A stretch of DNA of 21,637 bases from Pholiota molesta. Lineage: Eukaryota; Basidiomycota; Agaricomycetes; Agaricales; Strophariaceae. The notes below the pieces were generated by a model. That model did no database searches, was not told the DNA's origin, and worked only from the letters and a program-made list of their open reading frames with translations. The stretch is from positions 1 to 21,637 of the forward strand of contig JACGCK010000472.1 in assembly GCA_014925825.1 (NCBI GenBank), given 5' to 3'. This document shows, one piece after another, positions 10,516 through 20,467 of this stretch (its first letter is position 1; every line of letters begins with the position of its first letter). The position numbers and the translations under genes are program-made.

Positions 10516-11093
10516 AATAGCTATCGATCGAGGTCTAAAACGACCAGGAATCAGTGAAGACCTATAGAGCGGAACCGGAGAGTGTAAGATCTAGGTGGAA
10601 AAGATATTTGAGGAGGGTGCCTAGGAGGGGTGGATATAAATATTGGAGCTTCATGCTTCCGAAGCGAGGCCAAAGCAATGTGTGGAGATCCATACCACTG
10701 ATGCGCAGTATATTAGGCCGCCGCACAGTGTATATGGACAAGAATCAAGATACCTGTACAGCATTTCAGTCGTGTGGATCCTTCTATTTGTTTTCCAACC
10801 TGTCATAGTCGGAATTTGTCGCATCAGGGAATTTTGGAAGGGCATGCGTCTGCATGCGTGCCAAATTAATGCGTGCTGTGCGGTACACGGCATCATATGA
10901 CAGAAGGCAAAAATGCCTCACTTGATATGTCATTTTCCAAGTAGAAGGCGGAACGTGTTTCAACGAGCTAATCTGCACACTTATCCCGAGTGTATCGAAT
11001 GCATAGTTACAAGTAATAAATAAAACACAAATACGTATGGTGTCAAATCCTCGAAAGCAAAGCAACTTTAACAGTACATAGCAAAGAACAACA
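10516..11093. other. Intergenic: promoter of the seven-helix gene and 3' flank of the fucosyltransferase gene
   Basis: No protein is recognised. Frames at 10554-10900 on both strands have no motifs. The minus-strand open frame running through here from the fucosyltransferase gene is an out-of-register continuation, not a real C-terminus. GCATGCGT occurs at 10842-10849 and 10852-10859, with a third ATGCGTGC at 10869-10876. This small repeat has no known meaning. Confidence 0.45.
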
Positions 11094-12434
11094 TCAGTAG
11101 ATCGTGATATCCTCGACCTTGCCCCCATCTGCCCCAGCCGCAGCGCAATTACCTGGGTACTCAGACTGGAGTATCCATTACCTATAAACACCTCGGCGCG
11201 CGCACCGAGCTCCACATCCACGCACACAGCAAAATCGCGCTCGCCCCATTGAATAGGCACGTCGGCGCTGTGCGTTACCCGACGCATGGGACCGCCCGCC
11301 CAGCCGTTCCTGTGCGCCCAGTCAGCGTTCGTTAGCGCCTCGACGAGCTTGTAATATTGCAGATACACAAGAGGGTGGTCCCATGCACCGTCGTGCATGA
11401 TGTGCAGGGTGCGCAGATGCGGCCGCGCGCGTGCTTGGTGCGTGACGGCATCGAGGATGCGCCATAGAGATGGGTAACAGTGCGCCAAGACCGAGGTGGC
11501 ATTTAACGTGTCAAGTGCCGGGGATAGGATGGTAGGTGTAAGGCCAGGGAGCGTTGCCCAGGTTGTGAAACCCTGTTTTGTGTCTGCGAGATATTTGCAG
11601 TGCTCCTCGAAGTCGCCGCGGCGGAGGTGGAGTGCCATGTACGAGTCTCCTTGGGCGCTGTCGGACCCTGATCGTGAGCGGAGATCGAGCTGCACCTGTG
11701 TTCGGTTTACGATGTCAGCGACGTGTTCGGACCATTTGAAATGATTGTGAATATAGGTTTGGAATGTGGGCCAGATATCATGGAATCCTGGTGAAGAGAG
11801 GAAGCTAAGAGCCCCATTGTAAATATTGCATGAAATATAGTATAGTTGAATGGTCGCACTTCCAGTTGAACACCTTGTCGTCTACAACGATGCATCGGTC
11901 TTTCCCCGACAAGATCTCTTGGGCGTGTCGCCATTGGTCCGCATAGTCAACCCCAGATTAACATGCACCACCTCGCTAGAAGGACAGACTTCGTCAAAGA
12001 CAACTTCGCTAATACTTCCTTCAGTTGGGCCAGTCATGAAAGCCGACAATGGTACGCCCGCATCTTCTCCTCGAGGGCGCCAAATCAGAGGTTGGTAGAC
12101 ATAGATGCGCGATGTCTGCAGCGCTAGATGATGATAAAGCAAGATCTCTTGCGCCTGGGCGCTATTAACGTTTGATCTACGAAGAAATTCAGGTTTTCCT
12201 GACCTGGTTATTAAACCCTGCTCCCTGAAGCTGTTTGAACTTCACATATTTGTTTCCGATCTCATTGTGAATTAGTTTCTTCGATCCCTCCGCCTCTGAC
12301 ACGAATAGGTCTGTGTAAAGCGAAGTGGGTGGTCTGTAGGACAGATACAGATAGTATAGAATAAAAGATAGAGCTGCTATGAGTAGCAAGAGAGGCCTAA
12401 GGACCCGCCAGTTCGGGGTGATGGTCGCTGGCAT
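11094..12434 (-). CDS. GDP-fucose O-fucosyltransferase-like protein, two frame breaks
   Basis: Three exons: 12434-12204, 12154-11860, 11804-11094; introns 49 and 55 bp. About 412 residues once two missing bases are allowed for. Seen: short cytosolic N-terminus and one membrane anchor (about 10-32, core LLLLIAALSFILYYLYL), giving type II topology expected of a Golgi or ER enzyme; QGAGFNNQAQE, matching the N-terminal nucleotide-sugar motif; HLRRGDFEEHC (about 235-245), the HxRxGD signature; and C-terminal FIGNGYSSLSTQVIALRLG, matching the third conserved block. Known: this fold transfers fucose from GDP-fucose to protein hydroxyls, but fungal members are uncharacterised, so donor and acceptor are inferred. 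Frame breaks: the G4 run at 11951-11954 and the G5 run at 11122-11126, each as if one G were missing; the second leads to a natural end VEDITIY. Without it the frame runs about 100 codons into non-coding-looking sequence. Starts 118 bp from the divergent gene at 12553. Confidence 0.78.
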
Positions 12435-12552
12435 CGAAGGTCATTGCAGACCGCATTCAGGGGTGTTGTCCAAATATGGTCCACTCGTCGATCAAAATTA
12501 CGTAACATTATAACTTTGCCGCTGGGTCGACAGCAGACTTTGACGCGACCCC
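12435..12552. promoter_or_regulatory. Short shared promoter between divergent genes
   Basis: Only 118 bp separate the start codons of the fucosyltransferase-like gene (minus) and the mitochondrial methyltransferase-like gene (plus). The interval must hold both 5' leaders and probably a bidirectional promoter. No convincing TATA box or known fungal factor site is visible. Confidence 0.5.
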
Positions 12553-14465
12553 ATGGCAGCTGTTAGCGCCCAGCTCGCAAAGTCCTTTCTCCACGCCTCC
12601 AACTGCAGACGAACGTCTCTGCATCGTCCGTTGTTTGCTCTCTCCGCTCCTTCCCGACGCTGGAACTCTGCTGTTGCGCCCTCTTCTTCTGCCACACTAC
12701 CCGAGGCTCAAGCCGCTCCCGCTGAAGATCCACCCAAGCGCAAAAAACCTGGCAGGAAACCAAAAATTAAAGTAGAAGAAGAAGAAGGAGAAGAAGTGGT
12801 TATACCAGTTGTCAAGCGCCGGTCAAAGATATATGACAAACTTCCAGATGGAACAGTTGCACCTACGAAAAAGGTTTGTCAGAAATACCAGATATAGTAC
12901 CGATGCAATACTCAAAAATCTGCATAGCTTCCGCCAAAGTCTGCGGGTACCAGGAAGTCTGTTAGAAAAAAAGCTGTGGACCCCAACATAACCCACATCT
13001 CAAAACAAGAGCTTCCGCCTCTTGAGCTTTGGGCCCATTTCTTCCCTTACACGAAGGAAACGCAGCACCGGACGACGATCCAAACCCTGAGACGGCACGC
13101 ATGATCGCAGAAGCGCTAATTCCTGAGGGCTCGAAAGACAAGATCATCATTGACGCCTACCCGGTATGTCCCCGCTTTCCCTGCTTTGACGCATCTGGGT
13201 TTTCATTTTTTACTGCCTATATCCAGGCGCAGGACAGTTGTCCCGAGCACTGTTAGCTCTGCCAAAAGAGCGAATTAAAAAGTTGATTATCATGAAGACG
13301 CCGTTGAATACTTACCATTTCTCGAGGTGCACCTCATTTTCTACATCCTTATGCGGTCTCCTTTCTAATGGCAATGTAATGTAGCCCTTGGAAGGACTAG
13401 ATCCACGCGTCAAACTCGTTCGGAATTTGGCAAAACAATGGTCTACCTACAAAGACATGGAGGATGAGGGCATTTGAGCGAAGTCAAGACATTACCCTGG
13501 GAGAACGGTCAGTGTCTTTCACACCATCTGCATGTGTACATCCCAAGCCAGACACTAAGTAGCTTCACTGCAGTGCACGAGCAACTCCATTTTATTATGC
13601 AGACCCCGACAGACACACATGGCGAGCAGCTCGTCGCGCAACTTCTCCGCGCAGTGCCCGACAGGCAATGGCTCTTCCAATACGGCCGCGTGCCCATGAG
13701 CTTCATTCTTACGCAGCGCATGTGGGAGGTACGTACTCCTGTCCTTTCCTTCTCTCTTAGACTAAATTCTAATCGAATGACATTTTCGTCGCTAGAGGAT
13801 CAAAGCACTACCAGACACCCATATCCGATGCAAAGTGTCAGTAATGGCTCAGGCAGTTGCGACGTTGCACGAGGCTGTCCCGCCTGAGTCCTTGCAGCCG
13901 TATTCAGCACATTTCTTCCCCCAGCGGACCGGGTCTGTTCAGGTGTCTGAGTCGGTTATTACAGTAACGCCCAAGGCAGAGCCGGTAAGCAGAAAACCTT
14001 CCCCATACTGAGCGTTGTGTTGGTGATATTCACTCATTTGACCTCTTTTTCTTTATTATGATAGCTTATTCCCGGCGGTGACCTTGACTTCTGGGATTAC
14101 TGCCTGCGCAAATTATTCGTCATGCGTGCTACGTCTTTGGAGAAGTGCATAGGGTACGTTACACTATTCTCTACTAGCTCCCCTGATATTTATCAAACTG
14201 GCGGTATTAGTGGGCTTGGCCAGGAGCAAAGAACATGCTCCCTGGAATCACTGACCCAACTCTTCCCGAAGAACAACGCCTAAGCACCGCGAGAACCCCA
14301 AGAGAGCTCGACTTACGCGAATGGGCCCTTGTTGTTAATGCGTTCAAGAACTGGCCCTTTAGACCCATGGTTCGTAGCTCTAGCATGAGTAATACTTTTT
14401 GTGCTAATTTGTATGCTTGACAGGATCTCGGAATTGACTCATTTAACGCTGTGCGTCGTAACTAA
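12553..14465 (+). CDS. Mitochondrial rRNA adenine dimethylase / mtTFB-like protein, five frame breaks
   Basis: Nine exons: 12553-12873, 12928-13163, 13227-13326, 13385-13507, 13574-13728, 13796-13984, 14065-14153, 14211-14369, 14424-14465; introns 54-80 bp, GT-AG. About 472 residues if five one-base losses are allowed for; only then do all phases agree. Seen: Arg/Ser-rich, acid-free N-terminus with SRRWNS, a likely mitochondrial presequence; basic KKPGRKPKIK; SAM-binding motif I IIIDAYPGAGQLSRALL (about 180-196) and an acidic motif II residue in IIMED (about 210); LPWEN and GEQLVAQLL; a C-terminal domain with FWDYCLRKLFVMRA, LREWALVVNAF and NWPF. Known: this family methylates mitochondrial small-subunit rRNA and includes transcription factors mtTFB/Mtf1. 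Which role applies is not decidable here; the divergent catalytic region favours an Mtf1-like role. Breaks: 13082-13087, 13226-13227, 13294, 13473-13475, 14220-14221. Convergent with CTF4, 133 bp apart. Confidence 0.82.
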
Positions 14466-14598
14466 TCTAATACCATATCATTGGCAGTATATCATGGTGC
14501 ATATTGGATTCCAGTAAATTACATAGGTATCAGGAAATAAATAACTAACAAAGCACTTTGAAAGATGATGGATAACGAGCGATATATAAAAGTAGTGT

Positions 14599-17500
14599 CT
14601 ATGCTTCTGATACATTGCCAGAGATGAAGTCTCCATCCTCGTTATCTGCGTCCCTCCCACTCTGGGAATACGCACGCACAGGTGACCGGGCTCCTCTTGC
14701 GTTTCAAGCTGGTTTCTCCTGCGTTCCTGCGTTCTCCTGTTCCTGTGTTTCCTCATTCCGAGTGACGTGGCATCGGACATTGTGATATCATCAGTCTGCG
14801 TTTCTTGCTCGTCAGGTATAGATTCAGGCTCTGGCACAGGCTTCTTCGCCGGCTTTGCTGCTTTCTCGGCCTTGGGAAGCATACCGAATAGGTTGCTTGC
14901 TTAGGACCGCGCTTGATTTCTTGTCCTTGTCTTTCCTTCGGGGGACCTGTATATTTGAATTAGCACCAAGGTACAAAATTGAGGAAGATGCATTCGTACG
15001 TTTTCGAGTTGTGTCTGCTTCAGCTATTTCCACCTTGTCGAAGAAGCTCTGGCTTTTTGAATGGTCCGACTGGATCAACTTTGCGAGCGAAGGGATTATT
15101 GCTTGTCTCTTGATTCGTTTTGCGGGCGAAAGGGTTTGATTCTAGTGACGATACATGTTAACCAGGACCAAATTCGAGAGTTATAAAATTGACGTACTTT
15201 GTTTAGGAGGTGGCGGCATGGCGGAATAGTCAGAACTGGGGAATGACTCCTCCATTCCACCCGCTTGCGCTTCGAATCACTCGGCGGTGACGATTCAACC
15301 GCAATGGAATCATCCCATGAATATGGATCCTGCGAATACGTCGATGCCGGTGCGACCGAGGTATAGCGCGTCTTCTCAATGATCGGCTTCGTCACCCTCG
15401 CCATGCCCGGGCGCTCAATCACAGGCGGGGGCCGCGTGTCGCCTAGCGGATCGAACCTCGAAGACGACGCCATGGGCTCTGCAATCAGACGCGGCGGCGC
15501 CTCGGGCTTCATCCACCGCCTGCGCTTGTTGCGCGCGACGATGAGCCTGTCCTCGCTTCTTCGCGGTCGGCCTTGATCAGGTGAATTTCTCTCTGAGGCC
15601 GACGAGTGGTAGAATTCGGCGACTTTCATGGCCATGTCGTAGCTTGAGGTGTAGTGCAGGAGTTTGGCTACTTCGATGGCGCGGGCGACGTTATTGTCCT
15701 TGCATGCAGCTTGGATGAGCTTGATCATCTCCTTGTCCAGGGCCTTTTCGCGCGTGACGATTTCGTCTGTAGTAAGCTCTTCGTCTAGAGAGTCGAGCAT
15801 CGTTGAACAAGAAGCAATTCGCGTTCAACGCTGTCGTCGAATATCGTCAATCAAAAGAAAAGAAGATAAAGTGAGTAATAACTTACAATTCTTCTTCAAC
15901 CACATCCCGTCGGAAGGTATTTGCATAGGAAGCTCCTGCATCAAAGGCCTCGGGAATCCTGGATACTCTTGCCTTCCTTTCAATATCACACACATGAATG
16001 TGCTTCCCGTGATTCCAACTGGCCAGTACGATTCATCCTTCCCTTGTCTTCGTTCCAAAAGATTGGTATCCATAACACGAGCCCATGATGCGTGATGTGG
16101 AATTCGGTATTTCGTTAAGATATGCACACATCCTGTAGTGTCGTACATGGCAGGAGCCTAACGATAAAGTTGAGAGACAAGCAAATTGTGACAAATGGAA
16201 TGCACTTACACCCAGATCCGTAAGTCCAACCCATTTCAGGGTGTGACCCTTGGGAACAGGCAGAACACCCCGCTGTCGTACGCTGAAGTCGTCGAAGTTG
16301 ATGATGCTGTATGTCAGATTTTGCGAACCTTAAACATAATAGTGAGCACAAGGCAAACTCTCGAAGTCTATCAAAACACACCATCAATAGTTGTTGATCC
16401 CGCTCTGTGGACAACGAACACCCATTCCGCGCCGGCGACCATCGTCACATAATCCGCGCCGAGTGCCATGATACGGCGCTCGCGTCCGGTCCCAGACAAG
16501 AAAGTCAGATCGTTCTCGCTTGTCGCGACCACAACATGCCCATAACCTTGCAGCTCGAAGTCGCTGCTATCACGGGAATCAAGAGGCAGCCCGCCAGCGG
16601 CTATGCCAAGACATTTGGTGCCCTTGCGCGATAACGTGTATGTCCAATCGTTCGTTTTCCAGTTGGAATAGGGTTTGAAGATGACTTCGGCAGAATGGCC
16701 ATTTTCAGGCTGACATGCGAATACAGCACCTCTTTCGCCTGTTGATGACATATGTAAGTCAAAAGCATATAACAATACGAGAATTCAATTTACCCAGATA
16801 ACCAAGGTCGTATTTAAAGTTATCTTGGAAGTGATAACCTTTGCGCAATGATTTGTTATGAAATTCCACATTTACAATGTTGTGGGTATCCTGGTCTGTG
16901 ACCTCGATAGCGCCAACCATATTGAAAGCTGCAAGTTATTGTCAACTCCAAAGAAACTCAAAAACTTATTTTCTGAAGATCGTACCCAAATAGCGTTTCC
17001 TATTGGTCATTATTGTCGATCCAGGCTGGAAGGGTGGTTGAGCCTTTGTGATACTCACTACAATAAATGATTAGTGCATCGCAAGTTACGCTACAAAAGT
17101 TCCGCTCACCCATCTCCTTCACAAGACCATTCTTCGTACTTGAATCAACATCCGGGGCGTTGAGTGCTCCATCCGTGTCGTCGATGATCCAGTCGTCTGG
17201 CGGCATATCGGCGTCCGAATCATTGTCGTTCAGAAGGTCGAGAGCGGAGTCCTGGAGATCGTCTAATCCGAAAAGATCCAAGTCCTTAGGTGGTTTAACT
17301 GGGATGGTAGCGGGAGCAGCCGTTGCCCTATTCACTTTGACAGGATCGGGATAGTTGTCGGAAATAGGTTTTGGCCATCGAGTGAAAACACCATCTGTGT
17401 CGGTCCAGGCGATGAGGTTTTCGCTGGGTGAAAATTCCACTTTCGTGATTGTTGCGCCTGGTGTTCCATTTTGACTGTAATACGAATTAAATGCCAATGA

Positions 17501-18678
17501 GCAGCGCCAAGTGTGTGAGGAAAACTCACGTGGTTATTAAACGTCGATTTTGAGTCGACCAAACGTGCACTCTGGATTGGGATGCAGAGACAAGGTATAC
17601 ACCGTTAGAAGAAAGACTTAGAGCGGTGATAGCACCAGATGCGTTTTTATCTGAGTAGGTTGATGACTTTGTCCAACTGGAACGCGAGACGGTGACAATC
17701 TCTGACAGAGTATTTAATGAGCATCCAGCGAATCTGATTTATAGGACGACTAACCATGGCCTTTCGTTGCTACGAAGAAATAGTCACCAGAGTTATGCCA
17801 TACCGCCGAACAGTCATACGCATATTCAGCAGATCTACAAATTGTTAGCGAATAATTACAATAGATGATTCTGCAAGACAAACTCACTCAGTATCAACTA
17901 CTGCTGGAATCAATCCTTCAATAGTCTTTTCAATCACTGGTTCCTTCGCTCCCAGGTTCCAGACAACAATCTTTCCGTCGCATGTACATGTCGTCTGCAT
18001 TGATATGAGCAGCCCATTCGTGACGACATATGAGTATGACTTGCCAGTAGAGACCCTGATGGATGCCACGTCGCGCTTCGAACACCAGATGTATATCCCT
18101 CCAAACGAACAACATTCATTGTATCCTCTATATCAACGACCTTCACAAATAGCTCACTGAGAGAATAAGATTAGTTCAGATAACTTTCAATCAAAACTGC
18201 AAAGCATGAGACTCACTCAGAAGCAACTGCAACTCTCCTTCCCTTTAGGTCGATAGCTACACATCGCACAGGTACTCCAGCAGTCGAAGTCAGGACCGCG
18301 TCGAATTGGGTTGAATCTTTGGAATATTGTCGAACTTCCGTATCTTCACTTCCAGAGAACCAGCAATCCTCCTAATAGAACACAGCTCAATGAGAATTCG
18401 TCCCAATGTTATACAAGCATGACACGCACCGTAGCCGCAACACACGTCACAGCGCTCTCTGCTTCAACTGCCGTCGCGGGTTCTTGATCTGCGCCTTCAT
18501 TTATCTTCCATATCCGTACAATACAGTCCTGTCCGCCTGTAAATGCGTGTCTGCAAGAGAGAAATTGAGAACGCCCCTGGCTACAATGACGAAAAGACAA
18601 AACGTACACTCCATCCTTTGAAAATGTCAAACATGTATGCCCTTTTCCATGAGACGAGCTTGTGATGAGCTTCGACAT
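14599..18678 (-). CDS. CTF4: Replisome hub Ctf4/Mcl1/AND-1, 3' third frame-broken
   Basis: Sixteen exons: 18678-18608, 18550-18430, 18371-18217, 18156-18045, 17994-17888, 17834-17755, 17701-17530, 17474-17110, 17057-16986, 16928-16794, 16738-16382, 16328-16210, 16157-15887, 15830-15198, 15141-15000, 14946-14599. Roughly 1,090 residues. Seen: N-terminal WD40 repeats ([49 protein letters not shown]); acidic linker with [19 protein letters not shown]; SepB-type beta-propeller with [18 protein letters not shown] and [14 protein letters not shown]; helical region [21 protein letters not shown]; basic tail with two [15 protein letters not shown] and FGMLPKAEK. Known: trimeric Ctf4 couples the CMG helicase to polymerase alpha-primase and supports cohesion. 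Exons 1-13 are intact. Exons 14-16 have breaks near 15830, 15800, 15250, 15080 and 14890 and more after 14765, so the last 60 or so residues are uncertain; the TAG at 14599-14601 ends the most natural acidic tail. One intron is GC-AG. Confidence 0.9.
17995..18044 (-). other. GC-AG intron in CTF4 (intron 4)
   Basis: Exon 4 must end at WHPSGSLL and exon 5 must start with [12 protein letters not shown] to keep the WD repeat. The only junction that does this uses donor GCAAGT and acceptor ATGCAG, giving a 50-bp intron. GCAAGT is the classic sequence of the rare GC-AG intron class. A GT donor that preserves the repeat is not present. Confidence 0.75.
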
Positions 18679-18748
18679 CGGATGTGTTGAGGGAAGGAAC
18701 AGATTCAGGGCAGATGCTCGCAGCACGAGTGGTTGGATAATTGGAAAA

Positions 18749-18786
18749 ACGCGCCAAAACGCGAGACGTCACATGAGGTCACGCGT
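18749..18786 (-). promoter_or_regulatory. CTF4 promoter: E2F-like site and MCB box
   Basis: On the minus strand TTTTGGCGCG (18750-18759) matches the E2F consensus TTTSGCGC and lies about 73 bp upstream of the CTF4 start at 18678. A perfect ACGCGT lies at 18781-18786, 103 bp upstream, and further ACGCG cores flank both. In fungi such sites are bound by SBF/MBF-type factors that turn on replication genes at G1/S, which fits Ctf4. The match is seen; binding is inferred. Confidence 0.5.
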
Positions 18787-19492
18787 TCGTGACAAGGTGA
18801 ATATTCTCACGGCGCTGCCAGTTCATCTCATGTCACTGCCTTGCATTCTCACGTCTTCTCTCACGTCTACCTGGGCCACTTTTTGTCAATGCTATACTAT
18901 ACATCTTTGCGACTAATTCCAGGTTGTCACAGTCCTCTAGCTTGTGTTCGGCGGGTGAATCGGTTGAACTTGCTACCGGTCAATTGCAAGCAACCTACAG
19001 TCTACTGAGCAACCCTCCTGTGGGACCATAATCATTTTGCCTTTGCTCTCTCCCATCATCAAGATTCCCAAGTTCATCTGAAACCACAGTCAGGCTACAT
19101 CAGCTTCTTTGTGTGCATCAGCCGCCACCTTTCAGTTGCGATTGTACGAAACAACGCTTTCTCTCTTTCTGATCGCTCTCGGCTCGGCACTCTGTTTCCT
19201 CCCTCGTGAGTGCATAGTCTAGGCAGGAAAACGAGACTGACGATTATTCTGGGCGGCTGGCAGCCATGATGGTCGTCCAGAGTAAGTCATTATTATGACG
19301 TCGTTTCTAGGGCTAAACTTCAAGACATGCATGGCGCCAGCGGGGAGACAACCTGCCCCGTAGCGATGTGAGATTTAACTGGCGGAATTAAAAGCTATGT
19401 TTGTCCACACATCTCAGCGCCGGCAGTCATATGTTGATACATGAGGCCCTGGCTAAATTTAATGACATAGCCCAACATGCCTGAAGGCTGAT

Positions 19493-19500
19493 AATAAATA
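19493..19500 (+). promoter_or_regulatory. Possible TATA element of the small membrane protein gene
   Basis: AATAAATA at 19493-19500 lies about 66 bp upstream of the ATG at 19566, a plausible TATA-like position for a fungal gene with a short leader. AT-rich octamers occur by chance, so this is weak. Confidence 0.25.
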
Positions 19501-19565
19501 CACAGGCCTTCAAGCTTCAGATCCAAGTTACAGGCTCTCTTTCGTTTCTTTCAAGCCGGGACGAC

Positions 19566-19978
19566 ATGGGCTCGCTTCCGCAGCAATTTTCTTCCTCATT
19601 TCCACTCTTTTTTTTTTCGACGGTGGGGATGGTATTTTCGATTCTCTCTTTGAGTGTCTCGCCCGTTATCTGGTTCATCCCTGGTGTATCATCTTCACGT
19701 TCTCCTATCACTCCTACATCCTCCTCCTTGGAAGCTCGGAAACATACAACAGCCCTCGCATTTATTCCTCACTCCCCATCGCATGTGCATACATCCTGGC
19801 CTTTCTCTGGACAGCAGCGATTGCCGTTTCAGTAACAATCACCAGCCTGCTATTATCCGGCGTAATGAAAATCACGGATGACGACAAGGTCAAATTCTGG
19901 ATGCCCATCGTTGCAGGGGTGTCTCTGGTTGAAGCAGCGATCATGATTTATATCGCGTCCAGTCACACCGGGAGATGA
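19566..19978 (+). CDS. Small four-helix membrane protein, one frame break
   Basis: No intron is evident. From the ATG at 19566 the frame gives MGSLPQQFSSSFPLFFF then hydrophobic GMVFSILSLSVSPVIWFIPG. From about 19685 a frame one base out of register gives CIIFTFSYHSYILLLGSSE, then SLPIACAYILAFLWTAAIAV, a short acidic loop KITDDDKVKFW, and MPIVAGVSLVEAAIMIYIA, ending SSHTGR at TGA 19976-19978. Joining the two gives about 137 residues and four membrane segments with a small cytosolic tail, a layout like small MARVEL-type fungal membrane proteins. The shift equals one missing base somewhere between the T10 run (19608-19617) and about 19690; if it is in the T run, the first helix would instead be read as a soluble acidic stretch. 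Family assignment is tentative and no function can be given. Confidence 0.5.
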
Positions 19979-20467
19979 AGCAACTTCGCTATAGGAATAA
20001 ATGGAGGTGGCGGATAGATATCAATGGGGAAATCCCGTTCCTTGGAGGTAGTACAATGCTTATTGCTCTTTGGACAAGTAAAATAACGCATAAGAAATTT
20101 TTCATAGCATATCCAAGAAGAGCTCATATAATGCTCTCATCGGGTCCTGCCAATAAAATATTCCCGCCCTTCATACCGCAACTTGAAAAACCAACAGCTA
20201 TGGAGATGACGCCACTTAATGCCTTATTATACCAGACACTCATTCATAGAGATACTTTCATTTCAACCTTCAAACCTTCATTTGTACCACTTCGTGCACA
20301 CTTCGCATTCTCGTCTATTTAATTTATGTGCCGTTTCGACAACTGCTTGCGATTTATTTCACCGCTTATCTTCAGGGAAGCCTTTATTTTGATTGTTTTG
20401 GGCTGGGAAATTATGGTAGTACAAGATATACCAAGAAGAATCTATTGTACACTGCGAACCCTGAAAA
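19979..20467. other. Intergenic between convergent genes
   Basis: This holds the 3' flanks of the small membrane protein gene (plus) and YSH1 (minus, stop at 20468-20470). A 115-codon plus-strand frame at 19975-20322 overlaps the preceding stop, starts with no context of note and has no recognisable motif. I see nothing else. Confidence 0.45.

Larger units (their letters stand above)
18679..19565. other. Intergenic: CTF4 promoter and upstream region of the small membrane protein gene
   Basis: The left part is the divergent upstream region of CTF4, with the sites listed separately. The remainder (about 18900-19490) has no long frame and no recognised RNA gene. A short ATG-started frame at 19265 (MMVVQ..) could be read through a 29-bp GT-AG stretch, but that is too short for an intron in this gene set. 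Confidence 0.45.

Noticed and set aside
10784..11093. C-terminal extension of the fucosyltransferase-like protein
   Set aside because: The family block ends just before, the extension is unlike protein, and a one-base shift gives a natural short end.
11094..15830. Programmed ribosomal frameshifting as the cause of the frame breaks
   Set aside because: Too many sites in unrelated genes, no common slippery sequence or downstream structure, and loss of a base fits nearly all.
19265..19378. Short coding start MMVVQ.. joined over a 29-bp GT..AG stretch
   Set aside because: The intron would be far shorter than any other in the window, and the product ends after about 22 residues.
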